Source: an uncultured Bacteriovoracaceae bacterium
GTDB taxonomy: Bacteria; Bdellovibrionota; Bacteriovoracia; Bacteriovoracales; Bacteriovoracaceae
Length of the DNA: 64,000 bases
Reading direction: 5' to 3'
NCBI GenBank assembly: GCA_937952395.1
Contig: CALFYV010000090.1
Span: 62,001 to 126,000, forward strand
Positions within the stretch are counted from its first letter, which is position 1. Each line of letters starts with the position of its first letter. Of this stretch, positions 54,874-63,577 are shown piece by piece. The notes under the pieces were generated by a model that had not been told where the DNA came from, did not search any database, and was given only the letters and a program-made list of their open reading frames with translations. The position numbers and the translations under genes were made by a program.

Positions 54874-56061
54874 ATGGCAAAGAGCAAACAAAAGAGTTTA
54901 TTGGATGATATTCAAAAAGAAACAGGTGGTCAGAGTTTAAAATTGGCAGGAGAGGTTCCTTATTACATTAATACAGGAAACCTAAGTTTAAATTATATTT
55001 GTTCGGGCAAATTTATCACAGGAGGCATCCCAGGGGGAAGAATTACTGAGTGTTATGGCCCACCAGCCTCAGCTAAATCTTTATGGGGTTATTCTTGTTT
55101 AGGTAGTGTTCAAAGAATTGGCGGTATTGGTGTTTTACTAGATTGCGAACGTGCATCGGGTGCTGAATTCGCAAGCACTGCTGGTCACGTTAATTGTGAT
55201 GAATTAATTGTTTATGAACCTAATTGTTATGAGCATTTAGAAGCCAAAGTGAAAGTTGCTACTAAAGCTATTCGTAAACATTATGGGCTTGATAAGCCAA
55301 TTCTTTTTGTTTTGGATTCAATTGGCGTGGTGTCATGTGAAAGAGAATGGAAGGAACTTGATCTTCCTGAAAATCCCACAGCTACAGACATTAAAAATGC
55401 TGGTGGAAACCAAAGGCCGGGCGAGCGAGCCAAAGCAGCGGGTGATTTTTTGCGAAAGATAAATCCGTTTTTGAATGAGCAAAATGCTACGATGTTTGTT
55501 ATAAATCAGACTCGAAATGCCATTGGCGTAATGTTCGGCAGCCCAGAAATTCCTGCTGGCGGCGGCGAGGCTTTGAAGTTTTATGCGTCTTGTCGTTTGA
55601 GAACTTCTGTTGGAAAATACATTGAGACAAAAGGTGGCTTACCACTGGGCATCAATTTAAATTTTGCAAACAAGAAAAGCAGAAGCTTCATTCCAGGGTT
55701 GAAAACTACTGGAGTACAGTTGTTTTTCCAAGAAGGTGTAAATCCTTTGGGAGGACTTTTATCCATTTTATTACAATCAGGACGTATTGAATTGTCTGGT
55801 CGTGGCCGTTATAAAGTCCTTGAGCCTTGGGCTGATGGTAAAGAATATGTGTTCACTTCTAGCCAAGCCAGAAATGATGTTCCTTTGGACCTGTTGTTGG
55901 AAACGCCAAAAGTTGTTGATGCGAAAAACCAAGAAGAGGTTTTAGAATGGCTAAAACCCTACGAGGGGGCCATTAAATTGGCAACTGGTGATGATTTGGT
56001 TGAAAAACAAGCAGACGAAGACCCCGAGTTCATCAGCGAATTAAAATCTGAAGAAGAATAG
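54874..56061 (+). CDS. Recombinase UvsX/RecA
   Basis: A 395-aa strand-exchange ATPase. Walker A GPPASAKSLWGYS (~residues 62-74), Walker B ILFVLDSIGVVS (~146), and an L2-like segment IGVMFGSPEIPAGGGEALKFY (~209-229; split here). T4 UvsX is 391 aa. Forms the presynaptic filament with the UvsY-like and gp32-like proteins of this window. RBS AAAGGAAAAT. Confidence 0.92.
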   Translation: MAKSKQKSLLDDIQKETGGQSLKLAGEVPYYINTGNLSLNYICSGKFITGGIPGGRITECYGPPASAKSLWGYSCLGSVQRIGGIGVLLDCERASGAEFASTAGHVNCDELIVYEPNCYEHLEAKVKVATKAIRKHYGLDKPILFVLDSIGVVSCEREWKELDLPENPTATDIKNAGGNQRPGERAKAAGDFLRKINPFLNEQNATMFVINQTRNAIGVMFGSPEIPAGGGEALKFYASCRLRTSVGKYIETKGGLPLGINLNFANKKSRSFIPGLKTTGVQLFFQEGVNPLGGLLSILLQSGRIELSGRGRYKVLEPWADGKEYVFTSSQARNDVPLDLLLETPKVVDAKNQEEVLEWLKPYEGAIKLATGDDLVEKQADEDPEFISELKSEEE

Positions 56062-56085
56062 TCGTTTTTCAAAGTTGAAAAATGG

Positions 56086-56334
56086 TTAATTGCGGTTGCG
56101 TTTTCTGGGCTTTTTTCGTTCAATGAGTTCAAACTTTGCCCGCTTGCATGATTGTTCTGTTGTTACAGCCTCGGCCAGCGAGGTTAGATCAAGAATTTCT
56201 CCGTCCTGGAGTTTTACTGTAGAGATTTCACAATTAAAGCTATTTGCGAATTCTAGCAATTTGCTATAATTCCTTTTGGGAGTGAAGAACTTTTTCTTAT
56301 CAGGTGTTTCTAGCATTAGGCATTCTTTTTTCAT
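56086..56334 (-). CDS. Small basic protein, divergent
   Basis: An 82-aa protein on the opposite strand to its neighbours: hydrophilic, with an N-terminal strand pair (CLMLETPDKKKFFTPKRN) and a very basic end (ELIERKKPRKRNRN). Convergent with uvsX (25 bp apart). Its start and that of the amidoligase gene share a short divergent promoter region (56335-56387). Unknown. Confidence 0.62.
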   Translation of the reverse strand: MKKECLMLETPDKKKFFTPKRNYSKLLEFANSFNCEISTVKLQDGEILDLTSLAEAVTTEQSCKRAKFELIERKKPRKRNRN

Positions 56335-56387
56335 AATTGCTCCTTTTTAGTTCAACATTTATTATACACAATTTGAGGCAAAAAAAC

Positions 56388-57455
56388 ATGGATTCTGCTA
56401 AAATTTTATCATTTAGTTATGATCGACGGTTTGGGGTTGAAATGGAGATGAATGCCTTTGATCTCCGGGATTTTAAAACCCATCCGTTGAACAATAAAAA
56501 CCATGAAATGCCTGAAGGTATTTTAGAAGTAGCCAATCATATTCATACAATGACTGGTAATAATGTCGAGGTTAAAGGGTGGCATTCTACCCACAACAAT
56601 AAAAATTGGGTTATAAAACCAGATAGTAGTTGTGGTATGGAATTGTGTTCTCCTGTTTCTAAAGGTTGGCCCGGTCTTAAAAATATTTGTCAAGTAGCCG
56701 AATCTTTACGTTCATTAAGATGCTTGTCTATCGACGACAGATGCAGCTTGCATTTACATGTAGATGTTGCTGATTGCGACCGTAAACAAATTGCTAACAT
56801 TTTAACCTATTGGGTTAAATGTGAGAGTGTGTTTTTGGACTCCGTGCCAAACTATCGTAAAAGAAATCAGTTTTGTCAATGTATTGGCATGACTGATTTA
56901 TTCGATGTGAACACTCCTTGGAATTCTGATCAAATTATTAGAGCCCTTGGTAATAATAAGTATTATACAGCCAATTGTTATCATTATTTTAAGAAAAGTG
57001 ACTCAGGTAGAGCATCAATAGAATTTAGAATTATTGAAAACTATGGTTGTGTTGATCCTTATTTAATCAAAAACTGGATTCGTTTAATTGTTCACTTTGT
57101 GGAGTGTGCAAGAAAAGCTAGCATTCCTTCAGAATATATGCCACATGATCCTTGGTCTGGTTTCTGTTGGCTAGACCCAGAAGATGTAATGAGGTTTCTT
57201 GGATTTTTAGACAACAATCCTTTGTCTAAAGGTATGGAACAAACCAGAAATTGGTTTCTTGCTAGATTGTATAATAACATTTCCAGTAAAGAACGAGTAG
57301 AATTGCCAGGTTTGTGGTCAGAAACAGCCAGAAAAATTGCTAGAGAGCAGTTGTTTGGCATGATGAATGTATTGGGATTAGATAAAAATAATATTCAGGG
57401 TTTCTTAAAACCTGCAAATCGTGAATTGCTTTATTCTAATGAATATAAAAATTGA
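56388..57455 (+). CDS. Amidoligase-family (ATP-grasp-like) protein
   Basis: A 355-aa protein with the motif order of the COOH-NH2 amidoligase family: FGVEMEMNAFDL (~residues 10-21), WVIKPDSSCGMELCSPV (~75-91), SLHLHVDVADC (~120-130) and IEFRIIENYG (~206). These enzymes, related to glutamine synthetase and ATP-grasp ligases, form amide bonds on peptides or modified molecules. The partner substrate cannot be told. ATG 56388 after GAGGC; a longer in-frame start is rejected. A TATTATAC -10-like box lies 30 bp upstream. Confidence 0.75.
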   Translation: MDSAKILSFSYDRRFGVEMEMNAFDLRDFKTHPLNNKNHEMPEGILEVANHIHTMTGNNVEVKGWHSTHNNKNWVIKPDSSCGMELCSPVSKGWPGLKNICQVAESLRSLRCLSIDDRCSLHLHVDVADCDRKQIANILTYWVKCESVFLDSVPNYRKRNQFCQCIGMTDLFDVNTPWNSDQIIRALGNNKYYTANCYHYFKKSDSGRASIEFRIIENYGCVDPYLIKNWIRLIVHFVECARKASIPSEYMPHDPWSGFCWLDPEDVMRFLGFLDNNPLSKGMEQTRNWFLARLYNNISSKERVELPGLWSETARKIAREQLFGMMNVLGLDKNNIQGFLKPANRELLYSNEYKN

Positions 57456-57478
57456 TATATCGCTAGAATATATAATAT

Positions 57479-57937
57479 ATGAACAAGAAAATACCCTTAG
57501 AGCAACTAGTCGATGAAATGAAGATGATAGGAGATATGTTGACGCCATATAATTGGCCTCAAAATGATCCTATATTGGAAAATGATATTTCAGTTTTAAA
57601 AACTAGAAGTATAGACATCGATGGGTACTCTGTTCTTATTCACTTCAGCAGATCAGACTATGGAAGTCATTTCGTAGAAACCTTACAAGTTTTTGGCGAT
57701 AAAGCTTCTTTTCTTCCATTTTGTTTAGTAGCAAAACTAGGCCAGAAATTTCTTGGTGGCCACAATCTTTATTTGGTTGAAATTATTCGAGACAATCGTA
57801 AAATTTATTGTTGGACTGTTACTTTGGATAAAACGGGCAAGCCCATTAAACCACCTATTCCATTACAAACAACTGATTGTGAATATGATGGTTTAAGATA
57901 CAATTACATGTATCCTTCGCAAGTAAATTTTCACTAA
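57479..57937 (+). CDS. Unknown alpha/beta protein
   Basis: A 152-aa protein with FCLVAKLGQKFLGGHNLYLV (~residues 81-100) and KIYCWTVTLDKTGKPIKPP (~107-125). It appears to be a compact single domain, possibly conserved in large phages by its length and ending (YMYPSQVNFH), but I cannot name a function. Not preceded by a strong ribosome site. Confidence 0.65.
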   Translation: MNKKIPLEQLVDEMKMIGDMLTPYNWPQNDPILENDISVLKTRSIDIDGYSVLIHFSRSDYGSHFVETLQVFGDKASFLPFCLVAKLGQKFLGGHNLYLVEIIRDNRKIYCWTVTLDKTGKPIKPPIPLQTTDCEYDGLRYNYMYPSQVNFH

Positions 57938-58029
57938 TTTATTATACTGCTTTAATAGCATTTATCTTCAATTTTGTGTGTTATTTAAAAATATATAACA
58001 TAACACATCACCCTAATATTGGAGGGTCT

Positions 58030-58326
58030 ATGTCCCGCAAAGATAAGATACAACATTTGTTAATCTCGCACCTTTTGGAAGAGGGTTCAATTCAATTAAA
58101 TCTCCCAGATGGAATGGAAATTGAATTGGGAATTTTAAAGGAAGATAAGTATGGCGATCTCGTAAAAACTAATGATTATGCCTGGATTATTGCCACACAA
58201 AGGGACAGAGAAGTTTCCATGGATTCTTATAATTTAGGCTTGAAATTCAATGATGAAAATGGTAAGATTATCGTCGAAGATGAAATTGAAATCAATGAAG
58301 GTATAAGATCATTTAGTGTTATTTAA
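58030..58326 (+). CDS. Unknown acidic protein
   Basis: A 98-aa acidic protein, MSRKDKIQHLLISHLLEEGS at the start, with beta-rich middle (IQLNLPDGMEIELGIL). ATG 58030 after GGAGGG. Upstream DNA 57938-58029 is AT-rich with TTGTGT/TAACAT boxes that may be a promoter. Overlaps the convergent gene at 58309 by 18 bases. Unknown. Confidence 0.66.
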   Translation: MSRKDKIQHLLISHLLEEGSIQLNLPDGMEIELGILKEDKYGDLVKTNDYAWIIATQRDREVSMDSYNLGLKFNDENGKIIVEDEIEINEGIRSFSVI

Positions 58327-58575
58327 TTCTGATGATTTTATAAATTGAAGCTGTCCGGATAAATCAAGGTATGCTTCAATTGTTATAAAGGTTTTCTTTG
58401 AATTTTGGAATTCAAACCATATTAAGAACTTGTCTTTTAAAGGTTCAAATCTAGAAACTGTAAGGTTGTTAGCTGTTTCGCTATAAAGTTTAACGAAGCG
58501 GAGTAGTTGTTTTATATCTAATATCTCAGCCCAATGGGCTACGAGAAGTTTCTCTAATTTTTCTTTATGTATCAT
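58309..58575 (-). CDS. Unknown protein on the opposite strand
   Basis: An 88-aa protein (MIHKEKLEKLLVAHWAEILD at the start) with a helical N-terminal half and a beta C-terminal half (FLIWFEFQNSKKTFITIEAY). Although on the minus strand between plus-strand genes, its composition is convincingly coding. Divergent from the gene at 58586 with only ten bases between starts. Unknown. Confidence 0.6.
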   Translation of the reverse strand: MIHKEKLEKLLVAHWAEILDIKQLLRFVKLYSETANNLTVSRFEPLKDKFLIWFEFQNSKKTFITIEAYLDLSGQLQFIKSSELNNTK

Positions 58576-58585
58576 GAGGTGTATT

Positions 58586-58846
58586 ATGAAAAATGCCGAT
58601 ACTATGTTACAAGAGTATGTTAATCGTTTAAACGATGATGAATTAAAATTTCTTTTTGATAGATACTCGCAGCTTTTATGCGGAGACAGAGCAGAAATTT
58701 CAAACTTTTTATCTAAAAATAAAGAGATTGATCGCTGGTTGGGAACTGCCTCTGGTTCATTTGAATTTTTCAATATGGTTGATGAAATCGGTGAAATTGT
58801 AAAAGAAGTTCATGGTGTTCGTTTCAAAACTTTGGAGACTAAGTAA
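58586..58846 (+). CDS. Unknown helical protein
   Basis: An 86-aa helical protein, MKNADTMLQEYVNRLNDDEL at the start. ATG 58586 follows GAGGTGTATT. Four bases before the Hel308-like gene. Unknown. Confidence 0.64.
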   Translation: MKNADTMLQEYVNRLNDDELKFLFDRYSQLLCGDRAEISNFLSKNKEIDRWLGTASGSFEFFNMVDEIGEIVKEVHGVRFKTLETK

Positions 58847-58849
58847 AAT

Positions 58850-60880
58850 ATGTCATCGGTTATAAGATTGTCAGACCAACATGAGGTGGTCAAAACATCT
58901 AAATATCCTAAGTATGCTAAATTTCCTTTCGAATATTTCAATCCGGTTCAAAGCCGTATATTTGAAATATACGATCAGGAATGTAATATAATCATTTCAG
59001 CAGCGACTTCGGCTGGTAAGACGGTAATGTCTGAAATGGTTGCTGCCCATCAATTGAGGAAGAATGGGGGTAAGATGATTTACCTTGCCCCCATGCGAGC
59101 TTTGGCTAAAGAAAAATATGATGATTGGACCGATCCATCTCATCATTTTTCTGATCTGAACATCGCCATCTGCACAGGCGATTATCGTTTAACCCCTCAA
59201 AGAAAGAAAGAACTAGAAGCTGCAAACATTATCATCTTAACTACAGAAATGGTAAATAGCCGGTGTAGAAATTATAAATCTGAACAAAATGATTGGCTCA
59301 TCAAAGATACTAAACTATGTATTTGTGACGAGGGTCATCTCCTCACTGTCCCAGGCCGAGGTGATCATGCTGAAGTGGGCATGATGAATCTCGCTACTCA
59401 AAACAAAAATATCAGATTTGTTGTTCTTTCTGCTACGATGCCTAATGTAGAAGAAATAGCAGAATGGGTTGGCGATGTTTTAACTAAAAAGAAAACATAT
59501 TTAGTTGAATCTTCTTATCGTCCTTGTCCTTTGGGTGTGCATTATGAAATGTATGAAGATGTGGGTTTATATGAGCAACAGGAGCGTGAAAAAGTCAATG
59601 CTGCTGTCGATATTATCCACGACTATCCAGAGGATAAATTTTTACTTTTTGTTCACACAAAAAGAACGGGCGATCTTTTGAAAAAAGAGTTGAAAAATCT
59701 GGGTTTTATAGCTGAGTTTCATAATGCTGACTTAGACAAATCTAAAAGAACTTCTTTAGAAAATAGGTTTAAAAAAGGTGATTTGAAATATTTAATTGCT
59801 ACTAGTACGGTGGCCTGGGGTTGCAACACTCCGGCCCGCCGAGTGGTAATTTTAGGCGTGCATAGAGGATTATCTGAAGTAGCGAATTATGATATTTTTC
59901 AGGAAGTAGGTCGATCAGGCCGTCCAGGCTATGATCCTCGTGGTGACGCTTACATTTTACTGCCCAAAAGTCAATTTGATAAGTATTATAATCAACTTAA
60001 AAAATCTGAATCTATTGAATCAAGATTGCTAGATAATGTAGGTGAACATTATAAAACCCTTGCTTTTCACTTGGTTAGTGAAATTCATCATGGAGGAATT
60101 AGGAATAGAAAAGATGTGTTGAGTTGGTATGAGAAAACACTCGCACACTTTCAAGCTAAAGGCTTAGATGATGATATTATTGATTCTACAATAGATTTGC
60201 TATTGCAGAGAGGTGCTATAAAAGAGGAAAATGGAACTTACAAAGCAACGACTGTTGGCGTTGTTTCGAGTATGTTTTACTATTCTCCTTTTGACGTAGC
60301 AGATTTAAGACGAAATTTCACCAATCTATTTAACAGAGGTAAAGAAGATGATGAATTACATTTGTCGATGGCTTTGGGAGATATCGATAGTCTTCGTATG
60401 GGAATTGTTAGTAAAGCCGAACGTGCAGAAATTGGGCCATTTTATTCTCGTGTACGTAGAGAGTATGGCCAAAATAATTTTTACGAAGCTGCTATCAAGG
60501 GTGGTTTTTGCTACTATTGCTCGTTAAATGGTAAAAATCCTGGGAATGTAGCCTCTACAGCCCGAACGCTTCAATGGGATTTTCCAAGGTTGGTTCAAGT
60601 ATTACATGCCTTGGATTCCATTGGATGTAAATGGGACAGAAAAGACTTTTTTGAAACTTTAGAGGCTCGTGTTTCTTATGGTGTTGAACCACATTTATTG
60701 CCATTTGTAAAATTACCAGGGATTGGAAAAGTACGAGCCGAAAGATTGTGGAGCGTTGGCATTAAAAGCTTACAAGCAATAGTAGCCGATCCAGATAGAG
60801 TGCGGACAGTTTTGAATATGAAGTCTGAAAAAATAATGGAAATTGTCGAGGCTGCAAAGGGGCAGATATTATTGGGGTGA
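58850..60880 (+). CDS. Ski2/Hel308-like DNA helicase
   Basis: A 676-aa superfamily 2 helicase. Motif I AATSAGKTVMSEM (~residues 50-62), motif II CDEGHLL (DExH, ~160), motif III SATMPN (~199), motif IVa/V TSTVAWGCNTPARRVVILG (~316-334), motif VI QEVGRSGRPG (~352-361). A C-terminal helix-hairpin-helix (LPGIGKVRAERLW, ~624-636) is the ratchet end typical of Hel308. Processes stalled forks and branched DNA. A distinct enzyme from the UvsW-like one at 36710. Confidence 0.88.
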   Translation: MSSVIRLSDQHEVVKTSKYPKYAKFPFEYFNPVQSRIFEIYDQECNIIISAATSAGKTVMSEMVAAHQLRKNGGKMIYLAPMRALAKEKYDDWTDPSHHFSDLNIAICTGDYRLTPQRKKELEAANIIILTTEMVNSRCRNYKSEQNDWLIKDTKLCICDEGHLLTVPGRGDHAEVGMMNLATQNKNIRFVVLSATMPNVEEIAEWVGDVLTKKKTYLVESSYRPCPLGVHYEMYEDVGLYEQQEREKVNAAVDIIHDYPEDKFLLFVHTKRTGDLLKKELKNLGFIAEFHNADLDKSKRTSLENRFKKGDLKYLIATSTVAWGCNTPARRVVILGVHRGLSEVANYDIFQEVGRSGRPGYDPRGDAYILLPKSQFDKYYNQLKKSESIESRLLDNVGEHYKTLAFHLVSEIHHGGIRNRKDVLSWYEKTLAHFQAKGLDDDIIDSTIDLLLQRGAIKEENGTYKATTVGVVSSMFYYSPFDVADLRRNFTNLFNRGKEDDELHLSMALGDIDSLRMGIVSKAERAEIGPFYSRVRREYGQNNFYEAAIKGGFCYYCSLNGKNPGNVASTARTLQWDFPRLVQVLHALDSIGCKWDRKDFFETLEARVSYGVEPHLLPFVKLPGIGKVRAERLWSVGIKSLQAIVADPDRVRTVLNMKSEKIMEIVEAAKGQILLG

Positions 60881-60883
60881 TAT

Positions 60884-61114
60884 ATGAGTGATCGAAAACG
60901 AGTGATATACAGAATACAATGGGTCAATAAAACCTGGAGATTGCAGGAAAACAGTCAAGACTTGCAGTTTTTTAATACAAAAGCAGGTGCTGTTTCATTC
61001 GGAAGAACAAGAGCCAAGAGCAATAAACCTTCGCAGTTAGTTGTGCATAAAAGAGATGGTAAAATTCAAATAGAATATACTTATGGCAATGATCCTGAGA
61101 GATATAAAGGTTAA
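60884..61114 (+). CDS. Small basic protein
   Basis: A 76-aa Lys/Arg-rich beta/alpha protein (MSDRKRVIYRIQWVNKTWRL at the start) with TKAGAVSFGRTRAKSNKPS. This resembles small nucleic-acid-binding or DUF2188-like domains (xxxxxW.V...G......F.tk..A...aR..A), but this is a guess. Four bases after the helicase stop. Confidence 0.6.
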   Translation: MSDRKRVIYRIQWVNKTWRLQENSQDLQFFNTKAGAVSFGRTRAKSNKPSQLVVHKRDGKIQIEYTYGNDPERYKG

Positions 61115-61389
61115 TCATTAGGTTCTTTCCCAAAAAATCCAATAGGATATTCTACTTTAACTACCCCTTCTTTACATTTTTCGCCGGTTTCTGGGTCTTC
61201 TACCCACCACTTAACTTCTTTTATTTCTTCTGCAATATCTTCTTGTTCGAAGATACAATAATCCTCTGGATCGGTCGGCGGATTAATTCTTTCTCCATTA
61301 TGTAAAACTACAACTCTACAATATTTTTCTTCCATATTGTAAAGTCGGCAGTTTTTACATTTTCTTTCAATTGGTTTCTTTTTTGCCAT
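61111..61389 (-). CDS. Cys-containing small protein on the opposite strand
   Basis: A 92-aa acidic protein with CKNCRLYNMEEKYCRV (~residues 11-26), a three-Cys cluster that with a fourth (YCIFEQED) may bind zinc. C-terminal half acidic with WWVEDPETGEKC. Convergent with the gene at 60884 by four bases; divergent from the dNMP kinase gene. Unknown. Confidence 0.64.
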   Translation of the reverse strand: MAKKKPIERKCKNCRLYNMEEKYCRVVVLHNGERINPPTDPEDYCIFEQEDIAEEIKEVKWWVEDPETGEKCKEGVVKVEYPIGFFGKEPND

Positions 61390-61451
61390 AATGTCTATTT
61401 ACTTATTTGTATGATTGTTTTATTATACCTAAAAGTAATTAGGAGTCCAAT

Positions 61452-62078
61452 ATGAAAGTAGTATGTTTATGCGGTCAATTACAAAATGGAAAAACAAAAG
61501 CCGCCGCACACTTATCTGAGGTTTTTAATTGGCCAAAAGTATCTTTTGCTAAAAAAGTAAAGGAAATTTATTGTAATACTTTTGGCGTAGACTTGGATTT
61601 TGTTGAAAAGTGGAAAGTAATTAAAGAACCACCGCCGGGGTTTTTATTGCCGGTTAGGCAAAGTCTTCAATTTATTGGCGATGGTTTTCGTCAAATTGAC
61701 CCTGATGTGTGGGTTCGGAATTGTTTTAAAGATAATAAGCCTCCTATGTTCATTGATGATGGTCGATATTTTAGTGAATTATTTAAGACATCTAAAGAAG
61801 GTGGTTTAAACGTCTTGGCTTGGCGTCCAGGATGGGAAAATGACGATCCCAACGGATCAGAAGCAGAAATAAGACCAGTGGTTGATTATTTTAATAGTTT
61901 AGGAGATTTTGAAGGTGACACTAGTGAATTAAGTTTTCCTGCAACTAGTTTATCTAATTTACCCAAAGGCGTCCCTTATGTTCATTATTTCTTGAAAAAT
62001 AATGGAACCTTAGATGAGTTATATGAAAAAATTGATAGAGAATTAGTTCCTTTTATTCGGAAAAAATTTGATGAATGA
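61452..62078 (+). CDS. Deoxynucleoside monophosphate kinase (T4 gp1-like)
   Basis: A 208-aa P-loop kinase: CLCGQLQNGKTKAAAHL (~residues 5-21; Gx4GKT), a KKVKEIYCNTFGVDL lid/dNMP region, and QFIGDGFRQIDPDVWVRN (~71-88). T4 gp1 phosphorylates dGMP, dTMP and hydroxymethyl-dCMP. Also similar in layout to adenylate-kinase-fold enzymes. A TATTATAC-like box precedes it. Coupled to the cupin gene. Confidence 0.78.
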   Translation: MKVVCLCGQLQNGKTKAAAHLSEVFNWPKVSFAKKVKEIYCNTFGVDLDFVEKWKVIKEPPPGFLLPVRQSLQFIGDGFRQIDPDVWVRNCFKDNKPPMFIDDGRYFSELFKTSKEGGLNVLAWRPGWENDDPNGSEAEIRPVVDYFNSLGDFEGDTSELSFPATSLSNLPKGVPYVHYFLKNNGTLDELYEKIDRELVPFIRKKFDE

Positions 62079-62502
62079 AAATCGAGTTTTTGTTCCCAAA
62101 AGTTGGGGATATGAGGATTGGATTGTCAACAGCCCATTATATTGTGGGAAACTGCTTTTTATAAAAAAAGAAAAACACACTAGTCTCCATTATCATAAAT
62201 TAAAGACTGAAACGCTTTATTTACACTCTGGCAGATTATGTGTTACTTACTATGATAACCCTCAATTTGATAGGGATTTTTTGTTTTGGGATCAATATTT
62301 GTTTCCTTGGGGCGAAAATCCTCCACGACAATATTTTGGATTAATTCAAATAATTATGGAACCTGGAGATTCTTTCCATGTGCCACAAGGTAGACGGCAT
62401 ACGTTGTTTGGTTTGCTAGATTGTCATTTATTTGAATTTTCCACTGAACATTTCGATGAAGACTCTTATAGAGTTTTGAAAGGGGTAACTACAAGTGTCT
62501 AA
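62071..62502 (+). CDS. Cupin, mannose-6-phosphate-isomerase-like
   Basis: A 143-aa single cupin domain: SLHYHKLKTETLYLHSGRLC (~residues 38-57) contains the HxH...E metal site, EPGDSFHVPQGRRHTLFGL (~101-119) the second block ending in His. This is the layout of type II phosphomannose-isomerase-like proteins, possibly acting on sugars or polyols. Starts at ATG 62071, overlapping the kinase stop. Downstream gene starts inside its last codons. Confidence 0.78.
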   Translation: MNENRVFVPKSWGYEDWIVNSPLYCGKLLFIKKEKHTSLHYHKLKTETLYLHSGRLCVTYYDNPQFDRDFLFWDQYLFPWGENPPRQYFGLIQIIMEPGDSFHVPQGRRHTLFGLLDCHLFEFSTEHFDEDSYRVLKGVTTSV

Positions 62503-62671
62503 CTATTGGTTAAAAAAAGAAGAAAAATTTGAAAGAAAATTTCATTTTACATTGGATAAAATTAGAGAGCAAAGATTTGACTTGACAGCCCGATGTATGG
62601 CCTCAATTGAAACACATCATTATCAGATGACATCTGCAAAGATGTTGCGTGAAATATTAAAAAGTATATAG
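62495..62671 (+). CDS. Small MxNYWL-type protein, GTG start
   Basis: A 58-aa protein read from GTG 62495 (AAAGGGG upstream): SNYWLKKEEKFERKFHFTL after the initiator, then a helical basic end (KMLREILKSI). Its start overlaps the end of the cupin gene. Belongs to the MxN[YH]WL group and appears to be helical. Unknown. Confidence 0.6.
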   Translation: MSNYWLKKEEKFERKFHFTLDKIREQRFDLTARCMASIETHHYQMTSAKMLREILKSI

Positions 62672-62683
62672 GGAACCTGAAAT

Positions 62684-63214
62684 ATGCTTGAAAACGATCA
62701 AGAATACTTAAAACATGCTTATATTGTAGCTGCTGTTGCGTCTACCGATCCTTCGACACAAAATGGAGCTATTTTAGTTAACCCCAATACAGGTCAAATA
62801 GTTGCTGATGGTGCCAACCATTTCCCAGAAGGTGTTGAAGAAAAATCAGAAAGATGGGAAAGACCAATAAAATACAGTTACGTAGAACATGCAGAACGAA
62901 ATTGTATTTTCACGGCAGCTAGAAACGGTGTGGCTACTGAGGGATTAGTAATGTATTGTTGCTGGGCCGCTTGTGCGGATTGCTCTAGAGCAATAATTCA
63001 AGCAAGGATATCAGAAGTTGTAACTCATTATAATCCAAACCCTCCTAGTGGAGAAAGGTTTGGTATGCCAGTCCATCCTCAATGGAAAGAATCTATTGAA
63101 GTTGCTCTAGGGATGATGAAAGAGGCTGGTGTAAAAATCCGTTGGATTGAGGATAAATTGTATCTTGATGAAGAACTGCAAATTCGGTTTAATGGAACTT
63201 TGGTAACGCCATAA
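62684..63214 (+). CDS. Cytidine/deoxycytidylate deaminase-family protein
   Basis: A 176-aa zinc deaminase: HAERNCIFTAARNG (HAE, ~residues 69-82) and CCWAACADCSRAI (CxxC pair, ~95-107) are the catalytic blocks, in the dCMP deaminase order (HAE ... PCxxC, with Ala for Pro). dCMP deaminase makes dUMP for dTMP synthesis. No thymidylate synthase is in the window, so the pathway is incomplete here. RBS GGGAACC. Confidence 0.85.
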   Translation: MLENDQEYLKHAYIVAAVASTDPSTQNGAILVNPNTGQIVADGANHFPEGVEEKSERWERPIKYSYVEHAERNCIFTAARNGVATEGLVMYCCWAACADCSRAIIQARISEVVTHYNPNPPSGERFGMPVHPQWKESIEVALGMMKEAGVKIRWIEDKLYLDEELQIRFNGTLVTP

Positions 63215-63223
63215 GGAATGCTA

Positions 63224-63499
63224 ATGTCTAATTATTGGTTGAGAGACCCTGAGCATAATTTATTGTTAAAAAAAGATTGGGAAATGGAGTTTTCTAAACT
63301 TCATAATGATTTTTATGCATTTGTGATAGATTCTTTGTTTGAACATGAGAAGGATTTTGTAGAGAAAGCAATTACTTTCTTAGAGGAAAAAACAGGAAAT
63401 TCTGCTTGGTACACTTATAGTTGGCGGCGTGAGAAAAACTCCCCAAGAACTCAGCAATTTAAGTTTGGGGCTAATTTATTAGATAAAGAATGGGGCTAA
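63224..63499 (+). CDS. MxNYWL-type small protein, truncated by a tandem duplication
   Basis: A 91-aa protein starting MSNYWLRDPEHNLLLKKDWE. Its last codons (LLDKEWG) come from a tandem 25-bp duplication. Removing one copy (63491-63515) restores the frame and would add IVFTIQNKDSVYYLKQREI after LLDKE. The body is helical with SAWYTYSWRREKN. ATG 63224 after AAGGAATGCT. Unknown function. Confidence 0.66.
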   Translation: MSNYWLRDPEHNLLLKKDWEMEFSKLHNDFYAFVIDSLFEHEKDFVEKAITFLEEKTGNSAWYTYSWRREKNSPRTQQFKFGANLLDKEWG

Positions 63500-63565
63500 T
63501 TTATTAGATAAAGAAATAGTGTTTACGATTCAAAACAAAGATAGTGTTTATTATTTAAAACAAAG
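63466..63565 (+). repeat. Two adjacent 25-bp tandem duplications
   Basis: Unit A (starting TGGGGCTAATTTATTAGATA) is repeated exactly at 63466-63490 and 63491-63515. Unit B (ATAGTGTTTA...CAAAACAAAG) follows as 63516-63540 and 63541-63565 with three mismatches. Each unit is 25 bp, so an extra copy shifts the frame; unit A truncates the gene at 63224. Confidence 0.9.
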
Positions 63566-63577
63566 AGAGATATAAAG

